DNA of 64,000 bases. Source: Opisthocomus hoazin (lineage: Eukaryota > Chordata > Aves > Opisthocomiformes > Opisthocomidae). Made by a program: the position numbers and the translations under genes. Positions 10,045 through 21,800 of this stretch are shown here, piece by piece. The notes under the pieces are model-generated. The model did no database searches. It was not told the origin of the DNA and saw only the letters and a list, made by a program, of their open reading frames with translations. Each line of letters opens with the position of its first letter. The stretch's first letter is position 1. Location: assembly GCF_030867145.1 (NCBI RefSeq), contig NC_134441.1, positions 434,001 to 498,000 of the forward strand, read 5' to 3'.

Positions 10045-10760
10045 TGATAGAGGGGATTGTAAGAAATGTGAAACTATAACAAAAAGCCTTAATATTTTCT
10101 ACTTTTTAGTAGTCTTTAGTACTGTAACTTGTATTCCTGCATGCACAGTGATCTAACGATGTAACTGTTACACTAATCCCTGCTTTCTCATTAAGGAATG
10201 TAGTGGAAGGACATGGGCACAAGCTATCACTTAGGCGTTAGACAAAATAATTAAGTGAAACAAAAGTGGTCTTGGTTCTCAGCAAACAATTGGGATAATT
10301 GTGGGATAAAAGAGACTCCTAAATAACTCTACTCCAGACAGCTCAGCCTTGGGAGGGCAAATGCGCCAAGCTACAGAGATCAGGAGGCACCAAGACGGCA
10401 ACAAGACCGGAGCCAAACCACCTGCAGGACACGATATACGTGATCCTGGAACGGAGTTTGCGCAGAGACAAATGTCAATCAGTGAACAGCGTGATGAAGA
10501 GGATGGGCCTTCATCTTGGGACCCCCAAAGACCACCCAAAGATGCTAACAGACATGCGTGAAAGATATTTACATATGCTAATTAGTTCCTAGAAATATAA
10601 TGAGTATTTACATGTGTGATTGTATTTAACCTGAAGCAACAGGGTGTCTGGTGCGCACGTTTGGAGGAGAAATCCCCGGTGTGCCCGGCGCCGCAATAAA
10701 GAATCCCTGCTGAGCAGTGTACATTGTGCTGTGAGGTTTTCCTACCGGATCTTCGAATCA
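10045..10760 (+). repeat. Provirus 3' LTR
   Basis: Same termini and length (716 bp) as the 5' LTR. TATTTAA at 10623-10629, AATAAA at 10695-10700. It is followed by the CCAC duplication at 10761. Confidence 0.95.
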
Positions 10761-11849
10761 CCACCTTCCCTCGCGCCCTCGAGGCCCTTGTTCCTGCCTC
10801 TGCCTCGCTCCACGCAGCGCAGCACGCAGCAGCACACGCAGCCGTCACAAATGCATCTGCCGGGTGGCACAAGGGGGCTGCGGATGCAGCTTGGGCCGCA
10901 CGCGGCTCGGCTGAATCCACTTCTTCTTCTTCCCCCGCAAAAATCCTCTTTAAACACAACAGCACTTGCACCCACCGCCCCCGAGAGCCGCCGGGAGGGG
11001 CCAGGGACACCCCAGCCCCCTTCACCCTCTCCTCCCCACCACGCCCTGGGGAGCCTGCTGGGGCGGGACGGAACACGGGAGCCCCCACGTCCCTTCCTGG
11101 AGACGCCACAGAGTCCCCAGCACCCAACAGCCACCACAGAACATGGCGCGGCCACCGCTGTGGCTCCCACCCCGCGGCCCCCGCGCCCCGGACCCTGCAC
11201 ACTTTTCTGCTCCCCGAAACCTTCTGCCCCCCAGGCAGGCACCCACCCCGACCCCTGCAGCCCGCGGACGCTCTCGGGGACAAGAGCGGAGGTGACCGCC
11301 GGCCATCGCTCCCCTCTCTCCTGCAGCCTCAGCCAACCTCTGCCAACCGCCCGCGCAGCAGCAGCCCTTCCCCGCAGCCTGGGCACCCCCGCTCTGGGGG
11401 GCTCCCCCGGCACGGGGGGCACCCCCGGCCCCCCAGCCACCACCACCACCACCTACGGCAGCCCTGCCTGCTCTGCCACCCCGACACCTTCGCCAGCCCC
11501 ACCAGCCCCAGACCCCGGGCCCCCTCAGCACCCCCAGACCCCGGGCACTCCCACCACCCCACCACCCCCGTCCCCACCGCACTTTTCGCACGGGGCTGCA
11601 GCAAGACCGGCCGAGCGGCCCTGCCCTCGCCTGCCTGATGCGCGCCCAGGAAATCCCATTCCCAGACCATTCCCCAAGCACTTGGGGCCATCTCTCCCGG
11701 TTCACCTCCCAGCAGCGACTCTCCTCCCCGATTCCCAGCCCCGTCCCACCAGCACAGCAGCTCGTCCCACGGGGACCACCCTGCCCACCACCTCCCCATG
11801 CGCCTGGCGCAGAGCCGGGGGACGTCGGTGATGGGGGACGGCTCGGCAG
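10761..11849. other. GC-rich region of unclear coding status
   Basis: All three plus frames and some minus frames are open for long distances because of base composition. The text is proline-, serine- and histidine-rich in every reading. It may be the upstream coding or untranslated part of the plus-strand gene that follows, but I cannot choose a frame. Confidence 0.35.
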
Positions 11850-12894
11850 GTGCCCCTCGAGGGTCCCCCCGGCCCACCGCCGCTCCCTCTCGCCGACCCA
11901 GGGCTGCAGATGGCTCCGTGCAGCTGCTGCTTCGACCCCCACCTCTTCCACATCCTGTGGACCAGCTCCCACCTGCCTCCACCGGCCCACACTGCGCTGG
12001 ACCCCAGCACCGTTCCTCTGCCGGCTGCTGCCCTGGGGGGCCCCGGGGTTCCTCCGTCCTGGGCAGCCCCTGGGACCCCTCAGGGCCGCCCACACCACCG
12101 GGCACCCGGCAGAAATCAGAGCGCAGTGGTGGCCCCAGCCCCCCTGCTGCAGCCAATGTCCGTCCCCGGTGACCAGGACATCGTGGGGCAGCCGGCACAG
12201 AACACCATTGCCGGCACGGCCACCACCGTGGGGGCACAGCCGGGCAGGGACATCCCCCCAGGCAGCGACGTCACCCCCAGCCCCTCTGCTTGACCCCCAA
12301 AGCCTTGGCGACCTGGCAGATGACGTGGAGGTGTCCGAGGAGGAACTTCTTCGAGAGGCCCTAAGGCTCTTCGGTTCCTCCTCGGACACCCTGGGGGTCA
12401 GCCAGGAGGGGCCCGGCAGCGTCCCCCTGCCTGGGGACCCTGCGGGCACCGGCAGGGAGGGGGGAGCGGTGGCCCCAGCACCACTGGAGAAGCCAGCGTC
12501 CATCCCTGGCTACCTGGACGTCGAGGGGCAACCGGCAGACACCACCACTGCCGGCACAGCCACCCCCGCAGGGGCATCCCCGCGCAGCGACGTCCCCCCC
12601 AGCCCCTCTCCTGCGCCCCAGAACCAACACCCTGGGGACCCGGCTGACCACCTTGAGGTGTCCAAGGAGGAACTTCTTCAAGAGGCCCAAAGGCTCTTCC
12701 GTTCCTCCTCGGACTCCCTCGGGCTCAGCCGGGACGGTGCCAGCAGCGTCTCCGTGCCTGGGGACCCTGCGGGCACCGGCACAGCCATCCCCCCCGCGCC
12801 TTCCCCTCGCTGTCGCTGCCCCAGGACCTGCTCAGCCCCAGCTCCAGCGCCCTCGGCTCTGGCAGGCAGCACGGGGGTCCCAGGGGGGGATTAG
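11850..12894 (+). pseudogene. PRR22-like proline-rich coding tail, tandemly duplicated, possibly frameshifted
   Basis: One frame (to a TGA at 12291-12293) contains MAPCSCCFDPHLFHILW, which resembles a conserved segment of proline-rich protein 22 as I remember it. A second frame (stop 12892-12894) carries two copies of an acidic helix, VSEEELLREALRLFGSSS near 12330 and VSKEELLQEAQRLFRSSS near 12660. The DNA holding each helix is about 330 bp and is tandemly duplicated. Unit one differs from unit two by a length change of about 2 bases near 12290, so the first frame cannot join the second without a shift or an intron. Function of this family is not established. Identity is tentative. Confidence 0.4.
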
Positions 12895-13095
12895 ACCCAG
12901 AGAAGGGAAGAGAGGGAGGAGGGGGGAGGAGTGGGGGGGAAGCGGGGGAGGACGGGAGGTGTATTTTTGGGGGGGAGGGCGGTTAGAGAAGCTTTAGAGG
13001 GGGGTGTCTTTTGGGAGGGAGGGGGGTTAGAATAGCCCTATGGGGCCTTTTCCCTTGATTTCTCGTTTTTCCATTAAAAGTTGTTTCTCCACAAC
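12895..13095 (+). terminator. 3' UTR with polyadenylation signal
   Basis: After the stop comes a purine-rich UTR, then an ATTAAA hexamer near 13073 and a GT/G-rich stretch beginning about 25 bases later, the usual layout of a vertebrate cleavage site. It supports a plus-strand transcript ending here. Confidence 0.5.
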
Positions 13096-13507
13096 GGCTC
13101 CGTGATTGTGTGGGAGGGGGAGGGAGCGCAGGGGGCACCGGGAAACAGCACCCAGGAGGTGCAAAAGCCTCGCTGAGCCCCAGATCGCAGCCGCCGAGCC
13201 CCAAAGGGCAGCCGGCCGGCCCCAGGCCCCAGCACCCCCAGCGGGGCAGGCAGTGCCGGGGGGCACTCCCCTGTCCCCCTCCCCAGGGGAAGCAGCCCTG
13301 CGGCGGGGCAGCCAGCACGCACGCGTCCTCGCGGGACTCACCGACACGGCCCCACGCACCAAGCAGCACGCGGCCCTGGGACAAGGACAGACCCTGGGGG
13401 CCGGCACGGGGATGGACACACGACAACAAGGGCTCCAGCGCCTTCGTCTGCAGCACAACCAGTGTCCCCTCCGGCTGGGACCGGGCTCGCTGCAAAGCCC
13501 TGCAAAG
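13096..13507. other. No recognised gene
   Basis: GC-rich intergenic text between the plus-strand gene end and a solo LTR. Confidence 0.5.
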
Positions 13508-14100
13508 TGATACCCGTAAATGTAAAATTTCCACTTCCCAGAGCGATTGGCATTAAACTAAACGAGATCCTTGCTGTTTTGAGAAGACAGGAAAGCTCTA
13601 AGACAGAGAGGCTCCTCAATAATTCTACCCCAGACAGCTCAGCCTTGGGAGGGCAGATGCACCAAGCTACAGAGAGAAAGAGGCACCAGGAGGGCAACAA
13701 GACCGGAGCAAAACAACCTGGAAGGACACGGGATACGGGATCTTAGAACGGAGTCTGCGCAGAAACAAAGGTCGGCCAGCGGACACTGTAACAGACTGGA
13801 AGATGATTCCTGTCAAGTGCACATATTGTGCACCTGTGGAAACCAGCATCCTGTGAAATAACAAAACCGCCTAAGGCATGGAACAACAGACAGCACAGCT
13901 GTGGGGTTGAGACCGGGCTAACTGTATCGCTTGTGCAAGGAAAAAACCAAGTGTGCATGCGCTTACAGGAAAAGGACATTTAGAGGACACCGAGGAAGAA
14001 GAGACTCTTCATCCCGAAGACCGCCAGAAGAACTATAAAGACCACCAACATCATGAAATGCATGCGTCAATAAACGATGCCACGTAAGCACAGAGAATCA
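13508..14100 (+). mobile_element. Solo LTR of the provirus family (TSD AAAG)
   Basis: Starts TGATACCCGTAAATG and ends CAGAGAATCA, matching the provirus LTR termini. It is flanked by AAAG at 13504-13507 and 14101-14104. The stretch 13610-13760 aligns closely with 3595-3740 of the 5' LTR (shared CAGACAGCTCAGCCTTGGGA and AACAAGACCGGAG). The 3' half is more diverged and has TATAAA near 14034 and AATAAA near 14070. It is probably an older relative reduced by LTR-LTR recombination. Confidence 0.85.
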
Positions 14101-14104
14101 AAAG

Positions 14105-15560
14105 GAGGAGGAGACTTCGACCACTACATCGAGAAGGAGGAGACCAAGAGCCCCACCTGAGGCTCAGCAAAGCCGTCTTTGATGCAGAGCCTGGGAAAAC
14201 CGGAGCCAGTGGATGAACTCGGAGCTTTCACAGGCGGCCTCAGCATCAGTGCTGAGAGCAGCTTCCACACGCCAAGCACAGGCATGGAGAAACAGCTTGT
14301 CACGAGCAGCTGGTCCTCTCCGAGGTCTCCAGGCAGCTTGGCACCAGGGAGGGTTCCTCAAGCAAGCTCCTTGTCGGGGAGAGGGTCTAGGAGGAGGCTC
14401 TCCCACCATGGGCATTCTCAAGTCCAGCTCCTCGAGAACATGGCCTTGCTGCCCGCTCTCTTCCCCTACAGAGGCTGAACCAGCTGCCCAGTGGCTCGGG
14501 CCATCTCCGTTTCCAGCGGAGCCCAGCAGTCCGTAAGCATCCCAAGACAGCGCCTGTGTGGATCCTGCCCCTCTCGTACAGGCCCACGCTGGCCGGGCTG
14601 GTGTTTGAGGGCTCTGCACGGCACGCACACAGCGCCTACCAAAAAGCTCTGCTCAGCGCTACCAGATCATTTCTAGCTCAACTCAGCGGCACAAAGACAA
14701 ACAGGGAGAGGCCACGGCCCCACGTGCAAAGGGAGCAGAACACACAGCAAAAGATGTCAGGGGCAACCCTGGAAGCAGCCACAGGCCGTCCACCACGACC
14801 TCCAGATCGGGGTCCCGCAGCTCAGCCCGCCACCCACACTGCTTCGAGAGCGCTGCGCCAGCGGCTCTTCCCATCTCCTGCGAGGGGAGAGAACAGGCAC
14901 AGGCAGCAGAAATAACGGGGTCAAGAAAACTACAGATCACAGCCTTGCCTGCACCATCCTCACAGACACCTGGGGAGAGAAAGGGTCTCTTTTATCCCTA
15001 CAAGAACATTGGTACAAAGACCAGAAGAGGCACCCCAGGGCACAGCCAGCGAGCCAGGGGCAGAGCAGAGGCACGGCAGGACAAAACGACGGTCACTCAG
15101 CTCCAGCGCAGGAGGCCGAAGTTCAGGTCCTGCCCAAGCCACAACAAAAGCTGTCATCGTTTTAGAATTGTGTATGGCGCACAAAACATTTCTGGTGGCT
15201 GTAACCCAGAGAACCTAAGAGCAAACTTGTGAAGGCACAACTGCAACTCACAATTTTAATGCTGTTAGGGCATCCAGAAAGCTCTGAACACCTTCAGAGC
15301 AGGAGAGCTCAGACGCACAGCACAAACTGAAGCAAACATTCCTGCTGGCAGGCTGATGCGTCCCACCTTCCCAAGGCACCAGCTTTAGCAGCAAAGAAAG
15401 AAAGATCTCGCTAAACGACTGTTACCTTCAAGTAAGAGAAATCTGCATAAATTGCAGCTACACTGGGTTTCTTTTCGATTTTTTTTTTTCCTTTTCCTCA
15501 CAGTAGAAAGATACCGTAGATGGGTGAAGTGCTGCATGGAAAGGGCCCCTGGAGGTGTCT
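14105..15560. other. No recognised gene
   Basis: A 154-residue open frame lies on the minus strand at 14164-14628, but I see no domain and no convincing splice context. The rest is unremarkable. Confidence 0.4.
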
Positions 15561-15569
15561 GTGCCACCA

Positions 15570-15850
15570 CCCTCTCCCAGCCACTAATGCCATCTGCCCC
15601 CCAGGGCACCTCCCAGGGCTGCACCACCCTCCTGGGGAACAAGTTCTCCCCAACACCCACCCAGAGCACAGCGAAGCTGCACATTCTGCCTTTTGCCCCA
15701 TCTTCTCCACTGTCTGCCACAACTGAGAGGAATCCGGCTCCATTGTCCTCGCAATGGCCCTTTAAGCACCTGCAAACCACCATCAGATCACTCCTCAGGC
15801 TCCACGAGCCCGGCCACCCCAACCTCTTGCCTTTACTTGTCCACAATAAC
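15570..15850 (-). mobile_element. Old CR1-like fragment
   Basis: CTGGGGAACAAGTTCTCC near 15635 and CACTCCTCAGGCTCCACGAGCC near 15790 read like the reverse complement of a diverged avian CR1 3' region. Divergence is high, so this is tentative. Confidence 0.35.
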
Positions 15851-16312
15851 AGACATTGATTGGAAACAAATTCAGGGTAACAGTGCCCACAAATTAACAA
15901 CAGCCCTTGGATTTCTACTTGTTTAAGGTAAATGCAGGTTAAGGGCTTTTCTGAGAAAATGCAGAAAAAGCTTCAATCCGCTTGCTGTTCTAAAACAGAC
16001 AACACACAGCTGAAATGACAAATGAACTACAGATCTCTCTTCCCCTTCGCTACCTCCTTCTAACACGCAGACACTTTAGCATAGAGCGTACCTGTGAAGG
16101 AAGTATTCTGGCAATCGCCCCGCGACAGCCACGAGAAACTCTGAAACTGCAGCCAAGCTGCTCATTCGCAGCAGGTTTCTCCCCCTGCTTCTGGGAGGGT
16201 CTCCTAAGGAAGCCTGGCTTGCAGCCCGGCAGCCCTGAGGGCTCTTTCTCTCCGGTCCCACACACCTCTCTCCAGCTTCCACTCGACCCTCCTCAGGCAC
16301 GGGCTCTCTCAC

Positions 16313-16506
16313 CTGTTCCGTTTGCTGCCTTTTCGCTGCAGGATTTGTCTCTTCTGCCGATTTCCTCTGCAGAGGCAAGCGGTCTTCTGGAGAGACGCTG
16401 TCTTTCTTCCCCTCACACCCGTGAAGGTTTCTCCAGGTGGAGAGAACATCCAGCCAATACCTTGGCTCCTCAGTGACAAGGCTTTGAACCTCATGCAGCA
16501 TTTTCC
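16313..16506 (-). CDS. Unrecognised minus-strand exon
   Basis: A 194-base exon candidate with good signals: TTTTTCTTCCAG before 16506 and GTGAGAG after 16313. One frame is open throughout (64 codons plus 2 bases) and begins KMLHEVQSLVTEEPRYWLDV and ends basic (AAKRQQTEQ). I do not recognise the family. A further candidate exon ends with a GTACGC donor at 16092. The CpG island at 16.9-17.8 kb lies upstream on this strand and could be its promoter. Confidence 0.4.
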
Positions 16507-16869
16507 CTGGAAGAAAAAGCAGCTTCAGGTTCAGTAGTTCAGGCTCAGCATTTGGTTTTCCTGCAGACCGAGAACAGCTGTTAGCAGAGACCGTGTTCAG
16601 ATTTCATTGATGTGTGAGCCCAGGAACCGCAGCAGCAGCCATCACAGGCACAGCTGAGCTCTCAGCGCCCACCTACCCCCCAGCAGAGACCCAGCCCTCC
16701 CTCTGGTTACGAGCTCTGCGGAACCAAGAGTAAATCGTGCAGGGGTCGAACTCTGCACAAGAATTCAGCAGCCCTAGAAACCAGCCCAGCCCTGAGAGTC
16801 ACTCCCAGGGACGGAGGACCAGCCTAACGCACCATCCTCCCCGAAAGCCCTTGGTCCAGGATGAGAGAT

Positions 16870-17840
16870 GTGGGGCACTTTCCAGGGCTGAAACACAGAC
16901 ACGAACGGGAACCGCACTGATCCAGCCGGGGCCTCCCGCGCCCGCCCTGCCCGCAGCCCGGGGGGGCCGGGCCGCGCCTCCGCTCCCGGCCCCCGCCCGC
17001 GGCGCCGGCTCCGCAGCAGCGGAACAGCCGCTGCCCGCAGCCGGGTCTCCGCCGCTCCCCCGCCGCCCCGCGCTGGACAAGACCTTTCCCGGCCGCAGCC
17101 CGCCCCGCAGAGCCGCACACCCAGCCCCGCCGCCGAGGCGTTTCGGGCGGGCCCCTCCCGCAGCCCCGCAGCCCGCGGGGAGGGGGGCGGCGCGGCCCCG
17201 CGGCTCGGCCGAGCGGAGACGGCCCGGCCCTGGGGGGCCCTTCCCGCCCCGGCCCCGGCCCGGCCCGACCCGCGGGACCCCCGCAGGCGGCGGCACCGCC
17301 CGCGCCGCGCCCGCCCGGCTCCGGGGCGCCCGGCGAACGGGGCCGCGCTCCCCGCCGCTCCGCTCCGCACCGCAACGGGCCGGGCGGGCCCCGGCGCCCG
17401 CGGCCCCCGCGCCGGGAGAGGCTCCGGCCCCCCCCGCCGCCATCTCGGCCCCCCCGCCGGGACCGGGCCTTGACGGGCGGCAGCGGCCCCGGGGCGCGGA
17501 GGCGGTGTCCGCACCCAGGCGGCGGGGGAGGGCGATCCGCAGGCACCCCCACCCCCCCCGGGAGCGGGTCAGCAGCCGCGGCCCGGGGGAAGCGCCGGGA
17601 GGGCGGGGGGGCCGTCAGCTGCCCCCCACGGGCGACCTTCTGCGGCCCCGCAGGCACCTGCGGGGGTTTGACCGGGGGCAGGCGGGGGCTGGAAACCCGA
17701 CGGGACAGCCGCTGAGACAGAGAAGGGGGGGACGGGCCGGCGGGGCGAGCACCGGCACCGCCGGCAGCAGCAGCTGAGCCCCGCGAGCGGCAGCAGGAGC
17801 AGCCTCCTGTACGGGGGGGGGGGAGGGAAGCCCCCATCCC
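16870..17840. promoter_or_regulatory. CpG island
   Basis: About 970 bases of extremely GC-rich, CpG-dense DNA with GC-box-like CCCCGCCCC runs. Long open frames in all readings are composition artefacts. It is likely a promoter, possibly for the minus-strand exon at 16.3 kb; no first exon can be fixed. Confidence 0.65.
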
Positions 17841-18896
17841 TGGGGCCAAACCCCCTCCGGCTGCTGCGGCAGAGCGGCCGAGGAACAAACTCAGCTCCCT
17901 CGGCCAGCGGGGGAGATGGGGGGAGGCTGCGCGCTGGCTCGCTCCTCCTCTCCTGTCCTTAGTGCACAAATTTCACTGCCTTCCCGGCACCCAGCTCCGC
18001 CTGAACTTCACCAGAGCTCTGTCACAGCAATTCAATATCTCGTTTTTGAGGCGGGAGGTGGTAATTTTTTTGTGCTGGGTTTTTTTTGTTTTTGACAGCC
18101 TTTCCCCCCCCACCCCTTTTTTCCTCCTCTCTACTTCCAGTGACAGAACTTAACAGATGTAAATTCTGAACAAATGCCCGAAGGTATTTCTTAGTTTCCT
18201 CCCACTGTTTTTGTTGCTGAACTTTTGCACTGAGGCTCATTATTTAATAGCCACAAAACATACCGAGAAATTGAAAACCTAACCATTAAGTACAGGATTT
18301 TTACCATGATTTGTAACAGAAGTCAGTACTGAGCTTTGATCTACTGATAACACAAGCCAATGGTTCTCTAATCAAGCTAACAGATTCCCTTCTGAAAGTC
18401 ACTCCTCAAATGCGACATCAGAAATGCTCCCTGGGCCCGCGGGCCTCTGACGGCACGCTGATTAACCCAGCAGGCTTGTCCGTGCTGCCAAACACCCACC
18501 GGACTCACGGCAGCACTGGGCCAGAGGCTTCACCTCCATCCGAACACCACAAGCTTTGATTCAAGCTTCAGAACCCTCCACTCTTCAGTCTGCCAGCAAG
18601 AGACCCCGAGGGGGGGCAGAGTAACAGATACAGCGTTAGCACTGCGGAACAGACACCAATCTCAATACAAAAGTGCGGCAATTTCCAGGCACATTCACCT
18701 CATTGCTCACTCAAATCCCGCTGGAAGGTTACATTAGCATTTATTAAGCAAGTTCCATGGGGAGGGAAGGCCACGAGGCTCTGGGAGAACCCTGTACAAT
18801 GTGAAAGCTGCGCAATCATACTACGTAAATATTCTACAAGTAAAAAGTCGGGGGGGGGGGTGTCCCCGCAAACCCACAATATCACATTTTTCTTAC
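17841..18896. other. No recognised gene
   Basis: AT-richer flank after the CpG island. It holds a poly-G run near 18851. The region where the downstream PHAX-like exons would be expected shows nothing similar. Confidence 0.45.
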
Positions 18897-21800
18897 CACT
18901 ATGAGCAGTCCACCATTTTGTTCCACTTCAGCTGTTTCCACAAGCAGTTCAATAGCTTTTCTCTTCCCAATTATTTTCACTACTCGGGCAATTAAATCTT
19001 TCTTTGGCTCACAAAGCCTGAGAGGAGGGGAAAAAAAAGATACACTTATTGTCAGCATAATTTCTTGAGTAAAACTGACCATGGAACTTCCATAATGAGT
19101 AGTTCATTCTGTGGGAGATAAAACTGTGCTAAAATGACAGAGTCCATACATTTCAATGTGTTTCAGTGGCTCCTTGAACCAGATTTCTTTTTCTAAAGCA
19201 TGCATTTTAAAAATTTGTTTCAATTAAAATGCACTGAGTGATTATTATTTTCTATTGATGTGTGAAAGATTAAACCAAATGAGAAACTCTAATAAATCTC
19301 TGAATTGAACTATAAAAGTCTGCTGTGCATTTAGCAGTTGACAGTACAGCACCTTTTATAGTTAAATCTACACTTGCTGTTGTCTGTAGCTAGTTGTTGA
19401 AGTTCTCCTGTATCGTGTGCCATTCAGACAAACATACAGAATAAAAATTAAACCATTCTGTTGACTGATCTATGACAACCTACAAAATGCAAACAAGAAC
19501 AAAACACTGCAATATGACCGAGTTAAATTGGGTTCTTTTGTTAGCAACAACGTCCTCGTACAAAAGTTCTCATCCTCAGTCTGCATGAAGGGAGAGGCTC
19601 TCACAGCATCAATTCACTGTGCCGAAGCACGTGCTCCCACTGGAAAACATCATCACCCCACACACCAACACCTCCTGTCCAGAGCAAGAGTTCAGATGCT
19701 AAAGTCTCATGTTCTCAGTGGCAAAGCTCCTCACTAAGCACAGTCCCGAGCACGACAGCTCAGTGGTTTTACACTTCAGGGACCAACAGGCCACCACCAC
19801 CTCCTAAGTTTCTTGAAGACTGCTGTCTGGCCTCCTTGCTTCCGATGACATTACCATGCTCTACAGCTGCATACATTACAGTGACTGCATAACAGAAGGG
19901 ATCTGACCGCAGATGTGAACAACCAGCCTAGCTTCAACCGTATGATTGAAGTTACCTGAAATTAAATGTTAAAACTCACATTTTAGTGACAATTGTCCTC
20001 ATCACAAAAGGGATTACCCAACCCGCTCAACTTTACACTTTGTGTTTAGTCTCACCGAGTTCAACGAATGATCAGGCACCAGCATGTACATGCTTTCTTA
20101 AATATTTATAGGATTGAGTTCTAAATTATGAATTATTGGAAGAGATGGAAGCATTTCTCAAAGATGGAGAGAACTTTAAGATAACCAGGAGTCCTCAGAG
20201 AGCTGGTGAAATAGACCTTCTGTTAGTAGCAGCAGCAGCTTAAACAGTCAAATCCCCACCCCGCGCTCATTGTGGCCCTGCGCAACCCTCCCGTACGCTG
20301 CTTTAAACAAGCAGCTGTGCACTGCAACAGGAAAACAAGAGAAAGGGCAAAACATTGCAACAGACAGTCAGAAAACCCCTTGGATTTCAGTTCCCTGTGT
20401 GGGCCACCACAACAAAAGGTCAGGAATCCAGGCACAGACGGTGCAGCACAGATCAAGCAACAGTGCCGTGATGCCTATAAACACAATCCTACTGATGTTA
20501 TTCAGTGCCACTACTGCGATAAACAATCAGAAAAAAAGAGCCTTCTGCCCTATTTTGATGAAGCTCAATACAACAAAGAAGAGTTTATTACAAGAGACAT
20601 ACTCAAACTTTCCAAATCCATAAAGGAGAAGCTACTGAGAACTGATAACAGCATCAATAATTCAATAATGGTCTAATTGCTGTATTTCAGCATCTGGCAA
20701 TACTATGTATCCCATGTAAGAAATCAACAATGATCAATAAACCCAGCTTTTATCTAAACATCAAACTTATGGTCAGTAAATCTTGTAACTGCTTTTCCCC
20801 TGTTTAACATCATTGTCTTCCCCTGAACCACCGAAAAAGGATTGTGTGGCTGTTTAAGTCAATCTAAGGAAGAACGACTGCAGTCAGGTGCCCTCTCTCA
20901 CACCACCAGCGCTGCCAGTGCCAGCTCTAAGGAAACTGTACAGCAAATTGGGTAAGGGAACAAATCTCTCTCCAAACTAACTCCTTAAAAAAAGCAACAG
21001 GCTTTTGGACAGTTCAGTTTTCTGACTCAGCTCAGTGTACAACAACTCAATAGCAGGACTGTGAAAAAGAATTGGAGCGCGGCAAGCGCGCACACGGCTG
21101 GAGCTTGGTAACCCCAACAGCGGCTTCCATGACCTAGCACAGAACTGCAGCTCAGCTTCTCAACAGAGCAGAGGCAAGGCTGGATTTCAGTTCTGCTGTC
21201 TCATCCTGGTGCAGCCCTTCATTACTACAGCAGCAAAACATTTTGTTCAGACAAGCAGGTTCCACGTAAAGAACAGGGATTTCAGAAGCTGTGCTCTCCA
21301 AAACAGTACACAGGCCCAGTCACCTACAGTTCCAAAGGTTTATAACTTAGCCAGATTTTCATGGTGACCACTGCAGGTGTTCACTGGTGTCCAACTCCAA
21401 ACACACATCTTTACTCACGGGGTGTTTCCTAAAAATGTCACTACTAAATCTGTATCGTGACAAACAATGTTTTTCCTTGCCACTGTTCTCAAATAACAAA
21501 CTATCTGGTGGATCTTTAAAAAAAAAAGAAATTAGAACAGTACTATTGGATGCTTCTACAAGGTACCAGCCCTAATGCTGCATTTTAATCCCAGATTTTG
21601 GAAATACACACAAGGCACTCACACTTTTTGTAATCTGGTAAGACACCTTACATATTTAGCAGAAAGAAAGCTTTTTTCCCCCAAGAGGGGGAAAACTACT
21701 ACTCCATCAGCAGTTTACCAGCACTTAAGGAAGTGAAGATATGGGGTTACTAAACTTACCGATAAGCCATCTGCCACTTTTTCCTCTGAATCTTCTTCTG

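Larger units (their letters stand above)
3317..10760 (+). mobile_element. Class I (gammaretrovirus-like) endogenous provirus, defective
   Basis: The 7,444-bp element has 716-bp LTRs, a primer-binding site, gag, pro, pol, a remnant of env and a polypurine tract in the usual order. The class I assignment rests on the 4-bp target duplication, gag/pro/pol lying in one frame separated by a UGA, a single CCHC box, and class I style reverse transcriptase and integrase motifs. The two LTRs differ at about six positions that I could count by eye, so insertion is fairly recent. Gag, pol and env are all broken by stops, single-base shifts or deletion, so the copy cannot encode a virus. Two solo LTRs of the same family lie at 13508 and 41969. 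Confidence 0.95.

Noticed and set aside
11022..12503. A 493-codon minus-strand open frame
   Set aside because: Shadow of the plus-strand GC-rich coding tail; no motif, and the polyA signal supports the plus strand.
16737..17969. Very long open frames (up to 381 codons) on both strands
   Set aside because: They coincide with the CpG island, overlap in several frames and are rich only in P, A, G and R. This is composition, not coding.
20272..20676. A 134-codon plus-strand open frame with a few cysteines
   Set aside because: No recognisable domain, lies in the PHAX-like intron, and length is within chance for 64 kb.
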